Part shown: positions 55,315-63,437 of the stretch, piece after piece | Layout: each line of letters opens with the position of its first letter | How positions within the stretch are numbered: the first letter of the stretch is position 1 | NCBI GenBank assembly: GCA_015057455.1 | Contig: SVEH01000008.1 | Coordinates: forward strand, 1 to 64,000 | DNA: 64,000 nt | Source of the DNA: Lachnospiraceae bacterium | GTDB taxonomy: Bacteria > Bacillota > Clostridia > Lachnospirales > Lachnospiraceae | Reading direction: 5' to 3' | The notes under the pieces: generated by a model | Told to the model about the DNA's origin: nothing | Seen by the model: the letters and a program-made list of their open reading frames with translations, nothing else | The model's database searches: none | Translations under genes and position numbers: made by a program

Positions 55315-55420
55315 CCAAGAAGATATATGAATATTAGATAAGTTGATATAAAAGATATTAGCCAAGAAGATATATATATATATATAAATACTAGCTAAGT
55401 TTGTATAAGAGATATTATAT
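55299..55420. repeat. Tandem repeats of the 3' end of the desulfurase gene
   Basis: The segment GATATAAGAGGTATTAGCCA, with the desulfurase stop codon, starts at 55299 and is repeated with small changes at 55345; a third, degenerate copy is near 55403. Spacing is about 46 and 58 bases. Confidence 0.7.
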
Positions 55421-55533
55421 AAAAATATATAAAAAACTGGTTTAGTAAAGAGAAGTAATGTAAAATAATAAAGATTACAGAGAATTATTATAGAGTGATA
55501 TATTTGAAGAAGTGTTAGAGAGGATGAAAGAAT

Positions 55534-56724
55534 ATGATGTTTAAAGCTTTTTTAGTGAAATATTCAGAGATAGGAATTAAAGGAAAGAATAGGTATATAT
55601 TTGAGAATGCCTTAAGAGACCAAATCAAAAGAACTCTTGATTTAGTAGAAGGTGAATTTAAAGTAAGTAAAGAGCAAGGAAGAATATATATTGAAGCTCT
55701 TACAGATTACGATTATGACGAAGTTGTTGAGTCTTTATCAAGAGTATTTGGTATAGCTGGAATTATGCCAGTTGTATTAATAGAAGATGCAACTTGGGAG
55801 AATTTAAAAGATGAAGTTGTAAAGTATGTAAAGGATGTTCATGGAGATGATGAATTTACATTTAAAGTAGAAGCAAAAAGAGGAGATAAGAATTATCCAT
55901 TAAAATCGCCAGAGATATGTATGGAATTGGGTGGATATTTATTAGAACATTTCCCTAATATGACAGTAGACGTACGCAATCCACAGGTTAGAATTAATGT
56001 AGAGATTCGTACAAAAGCATATGTGTACTCAACTGTAATTCCAGGTGCAGGTGGTATGCCAGTAGGAACTAATGGGAAGGCAATGCTTTTGTTATCAGGA
56101 GGAATAGATAGTCCTGTTGCTGGATATATGATTGCAAAAAGAGGTGTTAAACTTGATGCTACATATTTCCATGCACCACCATATACAAGTGAGAGAGCAA
56201 AGGATAAAGTAATAGATTTAGCAAGATTAGTTTCAAAATGGGCAGGTCCAATAGATCTTCATATAGTTAATTTTACAGATATTCAATTATATATTTATGA
56301 TAAATGCCCACATGATGAATTAACTATTATTATGAGAAGATATATGATGAAAATAGCAGAATACTTAGCTAATAAAAATAACTGCTTAGGACTTATAACA
56401 GGTGAAAGTATAGGTCAGGTTGCAAGTCAAACAATGCAAAGTTTAGCTGCAACTAATGAAGTATGTACACTTCCAGTTTATAGACCACTTATTGGATTTG
56501 ATAAACAAGAAATTATTGATATAGCAGAAAAAATAGACACATTTGAAACTTCTGTTTTACCATATGAGGATTGTTGTACAATATTTGTTGCAAAACATCC
56601 AGTTACAAAACCTAATGTGAATATTATTAAAAAATCAGAGACACATCTTGAAGAGAAAATAGATGAACTTATGGAGACTGCACTTAATACAGTAGAGACA
56701 ATTGTAATTAAGCCAGGCGAATAG
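55534..56724 (+). CDS. thiI: tRNA sulfurtransferase ThiI
   Basis: ThiI makes 4-thiouridine at position 8 of tRNA. The 396 residues contain an N-terminal ferredoxin-like domain and a THUMP domain (about residues 60-165), and a PP-loop ATPase domain with MLLLSGGIDSPVAGY. Typical later segments are GESIGQVASQTMQSL and YEDCCTIFVAKHP. There is no C-terminal rhodanese domain, as in most Firmicutes, so sulfur transfer relies on the desulfurase upstream. The ATG at 55534 is followed by another ATG at 55537; a GAGAGGA site lies upstream. Confidence 0.96.
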   Translation: MMFKAFLVKYSEIGIKGKNRYIFENALRDQIKRTLDLVEGEFKVSKEQGRIYIEALTDYDYDEVVESLSRVFGIAGIMPVVLIEDATWENLKDEVVKYVKDVHGDDEFTFKVEAKRGDKNYPLKSPEICMELGGYLLEHFPNMTVDVRNPQVRINVEIRTKAYVYSTVIPGAGGMPVGTNGKAMLLLSGGIDSPVAGYMIAKRGVKLDATYFHAPPYTSERAKDKVIDLARLVSKWAGPIDLHIVNFTDIQLYIYDKCPHDELTIIMRRYMMKIAEYLANKNNCLGLITGESIGQVASQTMQSLAATNEVCTLPVYRPLIGFDKQEIIDIAEKIDTFETSVLPYEDCCTIFVAKHPVTKPNVNIIKKSETHLEEKIDELMETALNTVETIVIKPGE

Positions 56725-56770
56725 ACAATATAACAAAGATAGATAAATAAGATAAATAATAATAAAACCA

Positions 56771-56822
56771 TGCGCATCAAATTCGTTATGTGAAGACAAA
56801 TTCACATTGCGAATTTGTGTGT
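56771..56822. repeat. CAAATTCG palindromic repeat, copy 3
   Basis: CAAATTCGTTATGTGAA at 56778-56794 pairs with TTCACATTGCGAATTTG at 56801-56817 in 15 of 17 positions. It is preceded by TGCGCA as in copy 1 at 42424. Confidence 0.75.
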
Positions 56823-56950
56823 TTTTACCATTAATTATAATTTTATATAGAAATAAATATATGACTAAATTAAGTAAAAATAAGGTAGTATTCCATGGAA
56901 ATTTTTGTGAAAGAACAAAGATGATAAGTTATCTTTAATTTTCTATGCAA

Positions 56951-56977
56951 TAAAAAAGGGATACGATATGTATCCCC
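56951..56977 (-). terminator. Terminator of the HPr-like gene
   Basis: On the minus strand GGGATAC pairs with GTATCCC around ATATC, followed by TTTTTT. Confidence 0.85.
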
Positions 56978-56999
56978 ATCATGGTTTTTTAAAATCTTA

Positions 57000-57230
57000 T
57001 TACACTATGTAAGGTTTTAAAACTTCAAGTATTGCATCAAGATTTTCTTCATTGTGGATATTTAGGTTGATTGGATTAGATAAATCTAAACTAAAAATAC
57101 CCATGATGGATTTAGCATCTATTACATATCTACCTGAAATTAAATCAAAATCTGTGTCAAATTTAGTAACATCATTAACGAATGATTTAACCTTATCAAT
57201 TGAATTAAGTGATATTGTAACTTGTTTCAT
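57000..57230 (-). CDS. HPr-like protein without the phospho-accepting His
   Basis: The 76 residues align with the HPr fold of the phosphotransferase system, especially the C-terminal half (SGRYVIDAKSIMGIFSLDLS), which carries the Ser46-like region KSIMG. The N-terminal GLHARPA motif with the phosphorylated His15 is absent; the matching stretch reads SIDKVKSFVNDVT. The protein therefore cannot act as a normal phosphate carrier. It could be regulatory or a structural relative of HPr. It is the only minus-strand gene in this region and has its own terminator. AAGGAG lies upstream of the ATG. Confidence 0.8.
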   Translation of the reverse strand: MKQVTISLNSIDKVKSFVNDVTKFDTDFDLISGRYVIDAKSIMGIFSLDLSNPINLNIHNEENLDAILEVLKPYIV

Positions 57231-57460
57231 AATAAAAATCTCCTTTCATACATACACAATAAATTTAATAAAAATATTGATTTATCCTACGAGTATATAG
57301 TACAATTTTTTGTGAAAAAAGTCAACTTTAAAACTATACAATATTTCGACAAAAAAGGTCTAAAATAAGCCTATTTTATATATAATTATGGTAGATATAA
57401 AACAAATTATTATTGAAATTGATTAATTATGTAAGGATAAATAGAAAGGAAATGTATTAA

Positions 57461-58960
57461 ATGGATAAAAAAAGGGTAGCATTTCTTACATTGGGATGTA
57501 AAGTAAACTCATACGAAACTGATGCTATGAGTAAACTTTTTGCAGATAATGGATATGAAATAGTAAAATTTAATCAAGTGGCTGATGTGTATGTAATAAA
57601 TACATGTTCAGTTACCAATATGGCAGACAGAAAATCAAGACAGATGCTTCATAGGGCAAGAAAAAAGAATCCTAATGGGTTGATTGTTGCAACAGGATGC
57701 TATGTCCAAGCCTCTACAGAAGAGGTAAGTGAAGATATAGCCGTTGATTTGTTAGTGGGTAATAATAAAAAAAGTGAAATTGTTAATATAGTAGAAGAAT
57801 ATATAGCAAGGATAAATACATCTAAGGTTAATACTATTGATATTAATGATACAAAAGGTAGTGTTGTTTATGAAGATATGTTTATTGAGCAAACAGGAGA
57901 GAATACGAGAGCATATATAAAAATACAAGATGGATGCAATCAGTTTTGTTCTTATTGTATTATTCCTTATGCAAGAGGGAGAGTTAGAAGTAGGGACAAA
58001 GATAGTATTATTGAGGAAGTTGCATTGTTAGCAAAGAATGGTTATAAAGAAGTTGTTCTTACTGGAATTCATATATCATCTTATGGATTGGACTTTGAAA
58101 AAAATAAAAACTTAATGAACAAACATGTATTAGACAATAGATTAGATATTAAAGAAACATTAGAACATAATCTTTATACAGATAGTAGGATAAATGATGG
58201 TGAACAAGACTATTTACAAAATACAACTAAAACAAAAGGGTTTGTTTATGAGTATTTATTAGATGTAATAGAAAGTATAGCTTTAATTGATGGAATAGAA
58301 CGAATTAGATTAGGGTCATTAGAACCAAGAATTATTTCAGATGATTTTATAGGAAGATTGTCTAAAATTAATAAAGTGTGTCCACATTTTCATTTGTCTT
58401 TACAAAGTGGCTGTGATGAAACATTAAAAAGAATGAATAGAAAGTATACAGCCGCAGAATATAGTTCTAAGTGTGATATTCTTCGAAGATACTATGATAA
58501 TCCTGCAATTACAACAGATGTTATAGTGGGATTTGCAGGTGAAACTATGGAAGAATTTCATGAGACAGAGAAATTTCTCAAGGAGATAAATTTTGCTGAA
58601 ATGCATATCTTTAAATATTCTATAAGAAAGGGAACTGTTGCGGCAAGAATGCAAAATCAAGTGAATGATGTGGAAAAAAATAATCGAAGCAAGATTTTAT
58701 TAGATATGAATAGTATTAATCACAAAAATTATATAAATTCATTTGTAGGCACAATACAAAAGGTGTTGTTTGAAGAGAAAATTCAACTTAATGATAGACA
58801 TTATTTTGTAGGACACAATGAAAGATATGTGAAAGTTGTGGTAGAAATAGGCTATGAAGAGGGAATGGTAAAAACAGATATTGATGTTAGTAATTCAATA
58901 TGGGACGTTAAAATTAATGGACTTCTAAATGATGAAATGATTTGTGGTATCCTTATATAA
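57461..58960 (+). CDS. mtaB: tRNA t6A37 methylthiotransferase MtaB
   Basis: MtaB is a radical SAM methylthiotransferase that converts t6A37 to ms2t6A37 in tRNAs reading ANN codons. It has the UPF0004 domain (FLTLGCKVNSYETDAM, NTCSVTN, TGCYVQ), the radical SAM motif CNQFCSYCIIPYARGRVRSR and a C-terminal TRAM-like region. With 499 residues it is longer than the typical 430-450. The extra residues are an insertion at about 210-260 (FEKNKNLMNKHVLDNRLD and following), polar and Asn/Asp-rich. The start follows AGAAAGGAA. It is a single gene followed by the ireB promoter. Confidence 0.94.
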   Translation: MDKKRVAFLTLGCKVNSYETDAMSKLFADNGYEIVKFNQVADVYVINTCSVTNMADRKSRQMLHRARKKNPNGLIVATGCYVQASTEEVSEDIAVDLLVGNNKKSEIVNIVEEYIARINTSKVNTIDINDTKGSVVYEDMFIEQTGENTRAYIKIQDGCNQFCSYCIIPYARGRVRSRDKDSIIEEVALLAKNGYKEVVLTGIHISSYGLDFEKNKNLMNKHVLDNRLDIKETLEHNLYTDSRINDGEQDYLQNTTKTKGFVYEYLLDVIESIALIDGIERIRLGSLEPRIISDDFIGRLSKINKVCPHFHLSLQSGCDETLKRMNRKYTAAEYSSKCDILRRYYDNPAITTDVIVGFAGETMEEFHETEKFLKEINFAEMHIFKYSIRKGTVAARMQNQVNDVEKNNRSKILLDMNSINHKNYINSFVGTIQKVLFEEKIQLNDRHYFVGHNERYVKVVVEIGYEEGMVKTDIDVSNSIWDVKINGLLNDEMICGILI

Positions 58961-59001
58961 TAGGTTTAAAGAACTATGGAAAAATAAGCATAAAAACTAG
59001 C

Positions 59002-59030
59002 TTGAATAATATTGGAAAATGTAGTAAAAT
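59002..59030 (+). promoter_or_regulatory. Predicted ireB promoter
   Basis: TTGAAT at 59002-59007, a 17-base spacer, TAAAAT at 59025-59030. Confidence 0.7.
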
Positions 59031-59121
59031 AAGATTGTGTTATTATATGTAAGTATGGAAAATCCACAGGCAGTTTGTGTGGGATAGAATTACTAAAAAT
59101 GGTTTGAAAGGCGGGATTTTA

Positions 59122-59382
59122 ATGCAAGAGATAAATAATACTCAATGCTTTAGAGTTCAGAAGGAAAAAGAGATAAGTGTGGCTGACATTGTGGCTTCTG
59201 TATATTATTCTTTAGTAGAAAAAGGATATAATCCTGTGAATCAGATAGTAGGTTACATTATGTCTGGTGATCCGACTTATATCACAAGTTATAATGGTGC
59301 TAGAAGTTTAATAATGAAAGTTGAACGTGATGAGATTTTAGAAGAATTGTTGGAGAATTATATTAATCGTAATTTGAGATAA
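59122..59382 (+). CDS. IreB family regulatory protein (UPF0297)
   Basis: IreB in Enterococcus is phosphorylated by the IreK serine/threonine kinase and affects cephalosporin tolerance. The 86 residues match the family: an N-terminal Thr-containing segment (NNTQCFRVQ), then VYYSLVEKGYNPVNQIVGYIMSGDPTYITSYNGARSLI. A TTG at 59077 is in frame, but ATG 59122 follows AAAGGCGGG and matches the family start. The order with ruvX and the DUF1292 gene is typical of Firmicutes. Here a gap of about 230 bases with a perfect hairpin separates it from ruvX. Confidence 0.94.
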   Translation: MQEINNTQCFRVQKEKEISVADIVASVYYSLVEKGYNPVNQIVGYIMSGDPTYITSYNGARSLIMKVERDEILEELLENYINRNLR

Positions 59383-59526
59383 TTATTTTGAATTAATTTG
59401 ATTGATATAATTGATTTTAATTATACTAATTTCTAATTTGTTGATGTAGAATATTTTATTGATATGTTAGAATATTATTTTGACGTGAAATTCATAGCAT
59501 ACAGAATACAGATTTTATATTAAAAT

Positions 59527-59560
59527 TATAAAGGATGTAATGTAGGTTACATCCTTTATA
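59527..59560. terminator. Perfect 14-bp hairpin before ruvX
   Basis: TATAAAGGATGTAA pairs with TTACATCCTTTATA around TGTAGG. It ends about 50 bases before the ruvX start and lacks a T-tract. It may separate ireB and ruvX transcripts. Confidence 0.55.
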
Positions 59561-59609
59561 ATGGAGTTTAAAGATATTGTTTTTAGAGATTTTTTGGAGA
59601 TATAGATAT

Positions 59610-60038
59610 ATGAGAATAATGGGATTAGATTATGGAAGTGTGACAGTAGGAGTAGCTATTAGTGACCAACTACTTATTACAGCGCAAGGGATTGAAACTA
59701 TTAGAAGAAAAGAAGAGAATAAGTTACGTCGTACTTTAGCGAGGATTGAAGAATTGATAAAAGAGTATGATGTAGAATTGATAGTGGTTGGACTTCCGAA
59801 GAATATGAATAATACATTGGGTGCAAGGGCACAGATGTCAGAAGAATTTGCTAATATGATAAGAAGGCGTACAGGATTAGAAGTAGTTATGTGGGATGAG
59901 AGATTGACAACTGTTGCAGCTCACAATGCAATGTTAGAAGCAGATATTAGCAGAAAGAAAAGATACCAAGTTGTTGACCAAGTAGCAGCAACAGTTATAT
60001 TACAGAATTATTTGGATTTTAGAGAAAAAGGGATGTAA
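59610..60038 (+). CDS. ruvX: Putative Holliday junction resolvase RuvX (YqgF)
   Basis: The 142 residues form a YqgF-type RNase H fold. It starts with [18 protein letters not shown], and has [12 protein letters not shown] and [15 protein letters not shown]. The family has been linked to Holliday junction resolution and, in E. coli, to 16S rRNA maturation. A TTG at 59577 is in frame, but the ATG at 59610 follows TTTTGGAG and starts with the family sequence. The DUF1292 gene follows after 3 bases, so the two are translationally coupled. Confidence 0.94.
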   Translation: MRIMGLDYGSVTVGVAISDQLLITAQGIETIRRKEENKLRRTLARIEELIKEYDVELIVVGLPKNMNNTLGARAQMSEEFANMIRRRTGLEVVMWDERLTTVAAHNAMLEADISRKKRYQVVDQVAATVILQNYLDFREKGM

Positions 60039-60041
60039 AGT

Positions 60042-60314
60042 ATGGCAGAGAATAAAAAAACAATTATGTTTACAGATGAGAATAATGAGCAAATAGCGTT
60101 TGAAGTTTTAGAACAGACTACAATTACAGGAATTAATTATTTATTAGTATGTGATGCTCATGATGAAGAAGAAAGTGATGCATTTATTCTAAAGGAAATT
60201 AAGAATAATGACGATGATATAGTCTATGATGAAGTTATAGATGATATAGAGTTACAAGCAGTAGCCAAAGTATTTGGTGAATTATTAGATGAAGGTTTTG
60301 ATATACAATTATAA
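60042..60314 (+). CDS. DUF1292 (YrzB-like) protein
   Basis: A 90-residue acidic protein with the DUF1292 pattern: IMFTDENNEQIAFEVLEQT, INYLLVCDAHDEEESDAFIL and QAVAKVFGELLDE. Its function is unknown, but it nearly always follows ireB and ruvX in Firmicutes. The ATG lies 3 bases after the ruvX stop and its ribosome binding site (AGGGATG) lies inside ruvX. No terminator is seen directly after it. Confidence 0.92.
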   Translation: MAENKKTIMFTDENNEQIAFEVLEQTTITGINYLLVCDAHDEEESDAFILKEIKNNDDDIVYDEVIDDIELQAVAKVFGELLDEGFDIQL

Positions 60315-60673
60315 TATATAAATTATACAAGAAAGTTTTGATATACAAAATGCTTAAAAGAATAGTTGTGTATATCATTATAATATAAATTAAGATAAAA
60401 AGAACGGATGACTTCGGTCGATGAAACTGCAGCAGCTTTTAAGACAATATGTGCGAATTAATTACATGTATATCTAATTAGAATGAAACGGAATGCTTTT
60501 GTAATTAGTATATGTTTTGTGTATTTAGTGAGCGGGTATATGCTTAATAGTGGAATGCATATACAATTTTATAATAATTGTTAAGTATAGATGAGAGGAT
60601 CTATATTTGTAATGTGTAATCTAGCAAGTTTCATAAAAGTTCTTACTATAAAATTAATTATGGAGGTGCTTTT
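60315..60673 (+). other. Gene-free gap, possible rnjA leader
   Basis: No gene is visible in 359 bases. There are small hairpins: GAC-TTCG-GTC near 60411-60420 and GTATATGC/GCATATAC around 60537-60565. This may be a structured leader of rnjA or an unlinked RNA. I could not match it to a known RNA class, and no strong terminator is seen after the DUF1292 gene. Confidence 0.4.
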
Positions 60674-62344
60674 TTGAGTAAAGTAGAAGACGCAGAGAAG
60701 AAAGTAAAAGTTATACCCCTAGGCGGGCTAGAGAAGATTGGAATGAATATAACTGCATTTGAATGTGATGATTCAATTATAGTAGTGGATTGTGGTTTAT
60801 CATTCCCAGATGATGAGATGTTAGGTATAGATTTAGTTATACCAGACATTACATATTTAAAAGATAACATTGATAAGGTAAAAGGATTTATTATTACACA
60901 TGCTCATGAGGATCATATAGGTGCATTGCCATATGTATTAAAAGAAATTAATGTACCTGTGTATTCAACAAAATTAACAGGAGCAATTATAGATAATAAG
61001 TTAAAAGAACACGATTTACTTAAGAGAACAAAGAGAAAAGTTATTAAGTATGGTCATGCTATTAACTTAGGATGTTTTAGAATTGAATTTATTAGAACAA
61101 ATCACAGTATAGCAGATTCAGCTGCACTTGCAATTTATACGCCTGCTGGAATTATTGTACATACAGGAGATTTCAAAATTGACTATACACCAGTGTTTGG
61201 TAGTACAATTGATTTACCAAGATTTGCAGAAATCGGCAAAAAAGGTGTATTAGCGTTAATGTGTGATAGTACGAATGCAATGAGAGATGGTTATACTCAA
61301 TCAGAGAAGACAGTTGGTACGACTCTTGACGGCATATTTGCAGATAATACATCAGGAAGAATTATAGTTGCAACATTTGCCTCTAACGTGGATAGAGTGC
61401 AACAAATTATCAATTCAGCTCAAAAGTATGGTAGAAGAGTTGTTATTGAAGGAAGAAGTATGGTTAATATAGTTAATGTAGCTCAAGAATTGGGATATAT
61501 TAAATGTAAAGAGAATACTATTATTGATATAGAGCAGATGGGGAATTATCCAGATGATCAAATAACTATAATAACAACAGGAAGTCAAGGAGAGTCAATG
61601 GCTGCCCTTTCAAGAATGGCATCAAGTATACATAGAAAGATTCAAATTATTCCAACAGATACAGTTATTTTCAGTTCATCACCTATTCCAGGTAATGAAA
61701 AACAAGTATTTAAGGTAATAAATGAGCTTTCAATAAAAGGAGCTAAGGTTATATTCCAAGATACGCATGTATCGGGACATGCTTGTGCAGAAGAGATTAA
61801 ACTTATGTATACATTAGTAAGACCTAAGTATGCTATACCAGTGCATGGAGAGTTTAGACATCGTATGAGACAAGGTGAATTAGCTAGAAGTATGGGTGTT
61901 GATAAGGAAAATGTATTTATATTAGCATCAGGTGATGTTCTTGAATTGTCAGAATCAAGTGGTGCAATTGTAGATAAAGTTCCAGCTAGTGAAGTGTATG
62001 TTGATGGTTTAGGAGTTGGAGATGTTGGTAATATAGTTCTTAGAGACAGACAACATTTATCAGAGAATGGACTATTAATAGTAGTTGTAACATTTGAAAA
62101 ACATACAAATCAGATACTTGCAGGACCAGACATTGTTTCAAGAGGATTTGTATACGTAAGAGAGGCGGAAGATTTAATGGAAGAAGCTAAATCTATCGTA
62201 TATGATGCACTTCAAAGATGTATTGATAATAATATTACTGATTGGAGTAAGATTAAGAATATAGTAAGAGATGTACTTAGTGAATTCTTATGGAAACAAA
62301 TTAAGAGAAGTCCAATGATATTACCTATAATCATGGAAGTATAG
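60674..62344 (+). CDS. rnj: Ribonuclease J
   Basis: RNase J is a metallo-beta-lactamase/beta-CASP nuclease with 5'-exonuclease and endonuclease activities in RNA decay and processing. The 556 residues contain the metal motif THAHEDHIGALPYV, VHTGDFKIDY, MCDSTNAMRDGYTQSE and later HGEFRHRMRQGELA. The C-terminal domain is complete. The start is TTG at 60674 after GGAGGTG. The 3' end is 10 bases from the ylbF-like gene. Many Firmicutes carry two copies (J1 and J2); I cannot tell which this is. Confidence 0.95.
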   Translation: MSKVEDAEKKVKVIPLGGLEKIGMNITAFECDDSIIVVDCGLSFPDDEMLGIDLVIPDITYLKDNIDKVKGFIITHAHEDHIGALPYVLKEINVPVYSTKLTGAIIDNKLKEHDLLKRTKRKVIKYGHAINLGCFRIEFIRTNHSIADSAALAIYTPAGIIVHTGDFKIDYTPVFGSTIDLPRFAEIGKKGVLALMCDSTNAMRDGYTQSEKTVGTTLDGIFADNTSGRIIVATFASNVDRVQQIINSAQKYGRRVVIEGRSMVNIVNVAQELGYIKCKENTIIDIEQMGNYPDDQITIITTGSQGESMAALSRMASSIHRKIQIIPTDTVIFSSSPIPGNEKQVFKVINELSIKGAKVIFQDTHVSGHACAEEIKLMYTLVRPKYAIPVHGEFRHRMRQGELARSMGVDKENVFILASGDVLELSESSGAIVDKVPASEVYVDGLGVGDVGNIVLRDRQHLSENGLLIVVVTFEKHTNQILAGPDIVSRGFVYVREAEDLMEEAKSIVYDALQRCIDNNITDWSKIKNIVRDVLSEFLWKQIKRSPMILPIIMEV

Positions 62345-62354
62345 GAGGACTATT

Positions 62355-62690
62355 GTGAATAACGTAGAATATAACACAAAAAATTTGATTAGAGCAATTA
62401 GAACAAGTAATGAATATAATCATTATCATAGAGTGTTAGAGAAGATTAAACAGGATGAAGAATTATATGTTGGCATGAATGAATATAGAAAGAGATGTTT
62501 TATGCTTCAGATGGCAGATAATGATTCTTATCTAGATGATATAGCTAATTTAAGACAAGAATTTGGATATATTCTAGATAATAATTTGGTTAGCGAGTTT
62601 TTGATTGCAGAGCAAAGACTTAATAAAATGACGCGTCAAGTCAATGCATCTATTCTAGACTGTATTAATTTAGATATTGATTTCTTGTAA
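62355..62690 (+). CDS. YlbF/YmcA family protein
   Basis: The 111 residues are mostly helical, with the family pattern TKNLIRAIRTSNEYNHYHRV and LRQEFGYILDNNLVSEFLIAEQ. In Bacillus the related YlbF, YmcA and YaaT form a complex that works with RNase Y and affects sporulation, competence and biofilm. The position directly after an RNase J gene agrees with a role in RNA metabolism, but the exact function is unproven. It starts at GTG after AGGAGGAC, and is followed by a strong terminator. Confidence 0.85.
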   Translation: MNNVEYNTKNLIRAIRTSNEYNHYHRVLEKIKQDEELYVGMNEYRKRCFMLQMADNDSYLDDIANLRQEFGYILDNNLVSEFLIAEQRLNKMTRQVNASILDCINLDIDFL

Positions 62691-62720
62691 AAATTCGTTA
62701 TACTATATATAGAGGTAATA

Positions 62721-62747
62721 AAGAGAACGCTTCGGCGTTCTTCTTTT
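62721..62747 (+). terminator. Terminator after the ylbF-like gene
   Basis: AGAGAACGC-TTCG-GCGTTCTTCT forms a UUCG-capped hairpin followed by TTTT. Confidence 0.9.
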
Positions 62748-62828
62748 ATGTATGGAATATATATGTGTATGGATATATATGGTATAAATTAAAAGTTAAT
62801 ATGGTTGGTTTAGGAGGTTAATAATAGG

Positions 62829-63254
62829 ATGGAAAGAGAACAGGCTGTTTCAAAAAGAGTTAAGGTTAACGTTGGAGCCAAAGAGAATGCAGAATATTTG
62901 AATACTATTATAAGACTTATACTTCATATAGTAGTGTATGGTGTTATTATATTTGCAATAGTATCATTTGCTGATAAGGCATATGAGTTTGCATATCAAA
63001 TATATGGGGATGTTGCAGTGTCTCAGAAAGCTACTGTTAAGAAAAATATAGAGATTAAATCTGGAGATAATACTGTAGTAATTGCAGATAAGTTATACAA
63101 AGAGAAACTTATAATGAACAAGTATTCATTTATTGTGAGAATGAAGTTGTCTCAAGAAATTATTAAGCCTAACACATATAAGTTGGCTAATAATATGACA
63201 TATAGTGAGATTATAGAAACAATATGTGCTACGGATACAGAGAGCGATGAATAA
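62829..63254 (+). CDS. Short MltG-like (YceG) membrane protein
   Basis: The 141 residues resemble the N-terminal part of the endolytic transglycosylase MltG. There is one membrane segment (IIRLILHIVVYGVIIFAIV, about residues 35-54), then a LysM-like domain: IKSGDNTVVIADKLYKEKLI, IKPNTYKLANNMTYSEIIETI. The catalytic YceG domain, which usually makes MltG about 350 residues, is missing. Short forms of this kind occur in Lachnospiraceae. The position before trmR is that of mltG in Firmicutes. It has its own ribosome binding site (AGGAGG) and terminator, so it looks like a functional short form and not a truncated gene. Its activity is unknown. Confidence 0.8.
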   Translation: MEREQAVSKRVKVNVGAKENAEYLNTIIRLILHIVVYGVIIFAIVSFADKAYEFAYQIYGDVAVSQKATVKKNIEIKSGDNTVVIADKLYKEKLIMNKYSFIVRMKLSQEIIKPNTYKLANNMTYSEIIETICATDTESDE

Positions 63255-63280
63255 AGAGTCCAAAGTGACTCTTTGTTTTT
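63253..63280 (+). terminator. Terminator after the mltG-like gene
   Basis: AAAGAGTC pairs with GACTCTTT around CAAAGT, followed by GTTTTT. It overlaps the stop codon of the gene. Confidence 0.9.
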
Positions 63281-63437
63281 GCAGTTTTATTCCATAGGAA
63301 AGTATAATTTCTAATTATTAACTATTGTGAAATAAACATAATTGCATAGAAGTTGGGTTAATGTATAAAGATATGCAGCTGATGGTAGGTGTACACTAGG
63401 TGAAAGTGTAGTAAAGTTGTATTTGGAGGAATAATAG

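Noticed and set aside
62829-63254. Truncated mltG pseudogene
   Set aside because: The frame has its own ribosome binding site and a terminator directly at its stop, and short forms are known in related bacteria, so a functional short gene is more likely.
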